The notes under the pieces: model-generated
The model's database searches: none
Seen by the model: only the letters and a program-made list of their open reading frames with translations
Told to the model about the DNA's origin: nothing
Source of the DNA: Bacillus_P idriensis_A
Lineage (GTDB): Bacteria; Bacillota; Bacilli; Bacillales; Bacillaceae
NCBI RefSeq assembly: GCF_050483325.1
Contig: NZ_JBCMYF010000004.1
Coordinates: 66,098 to 130,097 of the forward strand
DNA: 64,000 nt
Direction: 5' to 3'
Shown: positions 62,266-64,000 of the stretch, in pieces
How the letters are laid out: each line of letters begins with the position of its first letter
Numbering within the stretch: position 1 is the stretch's first letter
Translations under genes and position numbers: made by a program

Positions 62266-63183
62266 TTATTTTTTAAGCATCCCTTTCAGTACGAAAGCAA
62301 CGTTTGCCGGCCGTTCAGCAAGACGGCGCATAAAGTAACCGTACCAGTCTGTGCCGTATGGGACATATACCCTCATCTTATATCCTTCTTTCACCAGTTC
62401 GAGCTGGCGTTCAGTCCTGATGCCATACAGCATTTGAAATTCGAACCTATCACTTGCAATGTTATTTTCTGCTACGAATCGTTTTGTAAATTCAATGATT
62501 GCATCATCATGAGTAGCAACTGCTGTATAATTTCCATTTAGCAAATGCATTTTGATGATTTTCTTGAAATTTTCGTCGACATCTTTTTTTTCAGGAAAAG
62601 CTGCACGCGGAGATTCTTTGTATGCTCCCTTAACTAGCCGCAAATTGGGGTGAAGGGGATTCAGATCTTCAATATCTTTAACCGTTCTGTACAGATATGC
62701 CTGAATGACTGTTCCAACGTTATCATACTCTTTCTTCAAGGTTTTAAAGATTTTAATGGTTTTCCCGCACCGCGAATAGTCTTCCATATCAATCGTGACA
62801 AAAACATTGTTTGTCTTTGCTGAATCCAGAATCCTCCGCATATTCCGCAACACTGTCTCTTCCGAGATATCAAGTCCCATGGAAGTCAGCTTTAAGGAAA
62901 GCTGTGACCGGAGATTTTCTCTGCCTATTGCTTCTAGTGCCTGAATGGTTTGATTCGCCATTTCATTCGCTTCCGCTTCGTTATCGACAAATTCACCCAA
63001 ATAATCAATTGTGACGTCTAAATTTTTCTCATTCAGCTTTTTTATGGCAGCTGCAGCGAGTTCAATCGTTTCACCGGCAACAAAGCGTGCTGCACCAAAT
63101 CTTAGACCATATCTTTTTGCAGCCTTTGTCATTCTTTTATTCTTTGATAAAAACAAGAAAAAACTTCGAAGTAATTGCTCCAT
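62266..63183 (-). CDS. fadM: Proline dehydrogenase
   Basis: 305 residues. FAD enzyme that oxidises proline to pyrroline-5-carboxylate. TIM barrel with VFVTIDMEDYSRC (about 131), GTVIQAYLYRTVKDI (about 157), NLRLVKGAYKESP (about 182) and the C-terminal YVPYGTDWYGYFMRRLAERP (about 273-292), whose two Arg hold the substrate. ATG with no strong site (AGGACTTCAA). B. subtilis YusM stands at the same place, and the symbol fadM follows that naming. Confidence 0.93.
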   Translation of the reverse strand: MEQLLRSFFLFLSKNKRMTKAAKRYGLRFGAARFVAGETIELAAAAIKKLNEKNLDVTIDYLGEFVDNEAEANEMANQTIQALEAIGRENLRSQLSLKLTSMGLDISEETVLRNMRRILDSAKTNNVFVTIDMEDYSRCGKTIKIFKTLKKEYDNVGTVIQAYLYRTVKDIEDLNPLHPNLRLVKGAYKESPRAAFPEKKDVDENFKKIIKMHLLNGNYTAVATHDDAIIEFTKRFVAENNIASDRFEFQMLYGIRTERQLELVKEGYKMRVYVPYGTDWYGYFMRRLAERPANVAFVLKGMLKK

Positions 63184-63360
63184 TTGAAGTCCTCCACTCT
63201 ATTTGGCGCATGAACCAAGAATTAACTGTTACTTTATCATATTTGAAATAGTTTGAATATTATCCATCTTTATTTGCACGAGACTTGCCGCCGAATTTCC
63301 GTATAGGATTTCACGGATGAGGAACGATAAGGAAGAAAATGTTTGAAGGAGGTTATACCC

Positions 63361-63630
63361 ATGCAGCAACAGCAGAATACAGGCACGCAGCAAGGCATGA
63401 TGCAGCAGCCGCCATCTGTCATTACGACAAAAGATCACCTTTATTTGACTGATATGCTTTCGTGGAATTTGCTTGCCATGAAAAAAGCACACTTCTTTGC
63501 AGGACAATGCAGTGATCAGCAATTAAAAAGCGAGCTCGAGAAGGTTGGAAAAATGCACGAACAGCATTATTCTAAAATTTTGACTCATTTAAATCCAAAT
63601 CAGGAAGCATACAGGACTCAGCTTCAGTAG
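63361..63630 (+). CDS. yusN: CotF-like spore coat protein YusN
   Basis: 89 residues from the ATG at 63361 (GGAGGTTATACCC). A Gln-rich head (MQQQQNTGTQQGMMQQ) is followed by the ferritin-like helical pair TTKDHLYLTDMLSWNLLAMK and MHEQHYSKILTHLN. It resembles the CotF family of coat proteins. It is followed after 12 bp by a second such gene. Confidence 0.9.
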   Translation: MQQQQNTGTQQGMMQQPPSVITTKDHLYLTDMLSWNLLAMKKAHFFAGQCSDQQLKSELEKVGKMHEQHYSKILTHLNPNQEAYRTQLQ

Positions 63631-63642
63631 GAGAGATGCAGG

Positions 63643-63981
63643 ATGAATAGTAATCAAAATCAGAGCAAAATCGGCAATCCTGAAACACAAGTACCTAAAA
63701 CCCCTCAAATGAATGACCGGGACTTTATCAATGAACTGCTGGCTACTGAAAAATATATGACAGATTCTTATTGCACAGCCCTAAATGAGATGAGCCATGA
63801 TTCTCTTTATCAGGATATTCAGGGGATCTTCAACGAAACTCAAAATTGCCAAAGGGAATTATATAATCTTATGTACAAAAACGGCTGGTACAAGCTTGAA
63901 GCGGCAGACAGCCAAAAACTGCAGCAATCCCACCAGCAGTTCGCTGATTACCTGCAGCAGCAATCACCTTATTTGCAATAA
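63643..63981 (+). CDS. CotF-family spore coat protein
   Basis: 112 residues. CotF domain: NDRDFINELLATEKYMTDSY (about 24-43), DIQGIFNETQNCQRELYNLM (about 58) and KNGWYKLEAADSQKL, with a Gln-rich C terminus. Start ATG after GGAGAGATGCAGG. Two-gene coat operon with yusN. Confidence 0.92.
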   Translation: MNSNQNQSKIGNPETQVPKTPQMNDRDFINELLATEKYMTDSYCTALNEMSHDSLYQDIQGIFNETQNCQRELYNLMYKNGWYKLEAADSQKLQQSHQQFADYLQQQSPYLQ

Positions 63982-63982
63982 C

Positions 63983-64000
63983 GAAAAGCGGAACCGACTG
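63983..64000 (+). repeat. Head of a further dispersed hairpin element, cut by window
   Basis: GAAAAGCGGAACCGACTG directly after the stop of the coat gene matches the head at 26844 (AAAAGCGGAATCG). Confidence 0.6.

Overview
The window is 64 kb of chromosome from a low-G+C, endospore-forming Bacillaceae bacterium (Bacillus/Metabacillus type). The grounds are strong AGGAGG-type ribosome binding sites, frequent TTG and GTG starts, many sporulation genes (yutH, yutC, lytH, yunB, yusN, a CotF-like gene), SAM and lysine riboswitches, and a gene order that follows the yui-yum-yut-yun-suf-yus segment of Bacillus subtilis almost gene for gene. I see no prophage, insertion sequence, CRISPR array, rRNA or tRNA. 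The species cannot be fixed from the sequence alone.

Layout. 1-6.6 kb: yuiF (cut by the window edge), a DUF309 gene with pepA, yuiD with a cytosolic BtuF-like protein, yuiC, yuiB and yuiA, and a NUDIX hydrolase. 6.6-9.8 kb: a repeat-filled gap, then divergent redox genes yumB (type-II NADH dehydrogenase, candidate Rex site) and yumC (ferredoxin-NADP reductase, candidate Fur site). 9.8-20.3 kb: a repeat-bearing acidic protein, a secreted TIMP-like protein, yutM, dapF, yutK, a DUF2225 protein, yuzB, yutJ, a class-3 lipase, yuzD, nfuA and yuxL. 20.4-23.8 kb: hom-thrC-thrB. 23.9-32.9 kb: a small ORF, a 2-hydroxyacid dehydrogenase, yutH, yutG, a 500-bp nested repeat block, yutF, yutE, small conserved genes, yutD, the lipoprotein yutC, lipA and lytH. 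33-36.7 kb: an NSS-family transporter with its 34-residue partner, and an NhaC-family transporter behind a lysine riboswitch. 36.7-41.1 kb: yunB-yunF. 41.3-41.7 kb: an array of 52-bp hairpin units. 41.8-47.2 kb: sufCDSUB. 47.3-52.8 kb: yurZ, metNPQ and metY, the last two transcripts each behind a SAM riboswitch. 52.9-64 kb: yusD to yusI with gcvH, the fatty-acid oxidation operon fadN-fadA-fadE behind a FadR-type palindrome, yuzL, an alpha/beta hydrolase, proline dehydrogenase and two CotF-like coat genes.

How it works together: the window groups Fe-S assembly (sufCDSUB, yutM, nfuA) with redox and lipoate enzymes that need cofactors (lipA, yumB, yumC, yutJ), aspartate-family amino acids (hom-thrC-thrB, dapF, the lysine transporter, metY and metNPQ), beta-oxidation, and late sporulation. 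Most genes are ordinary core genes. The unusual material lies between them: one family of dispersed hairpin elements (at least six copies plus tail fragments), a 52-bp tandem family with one remote copy, a second 52-bp hairpin array, and a nested 176-bp/21-bp repeat block. Regulatory signals that I read directly (Rex-like, Fur-like, FadR-like, lysine and SAM elements) are listed separately.
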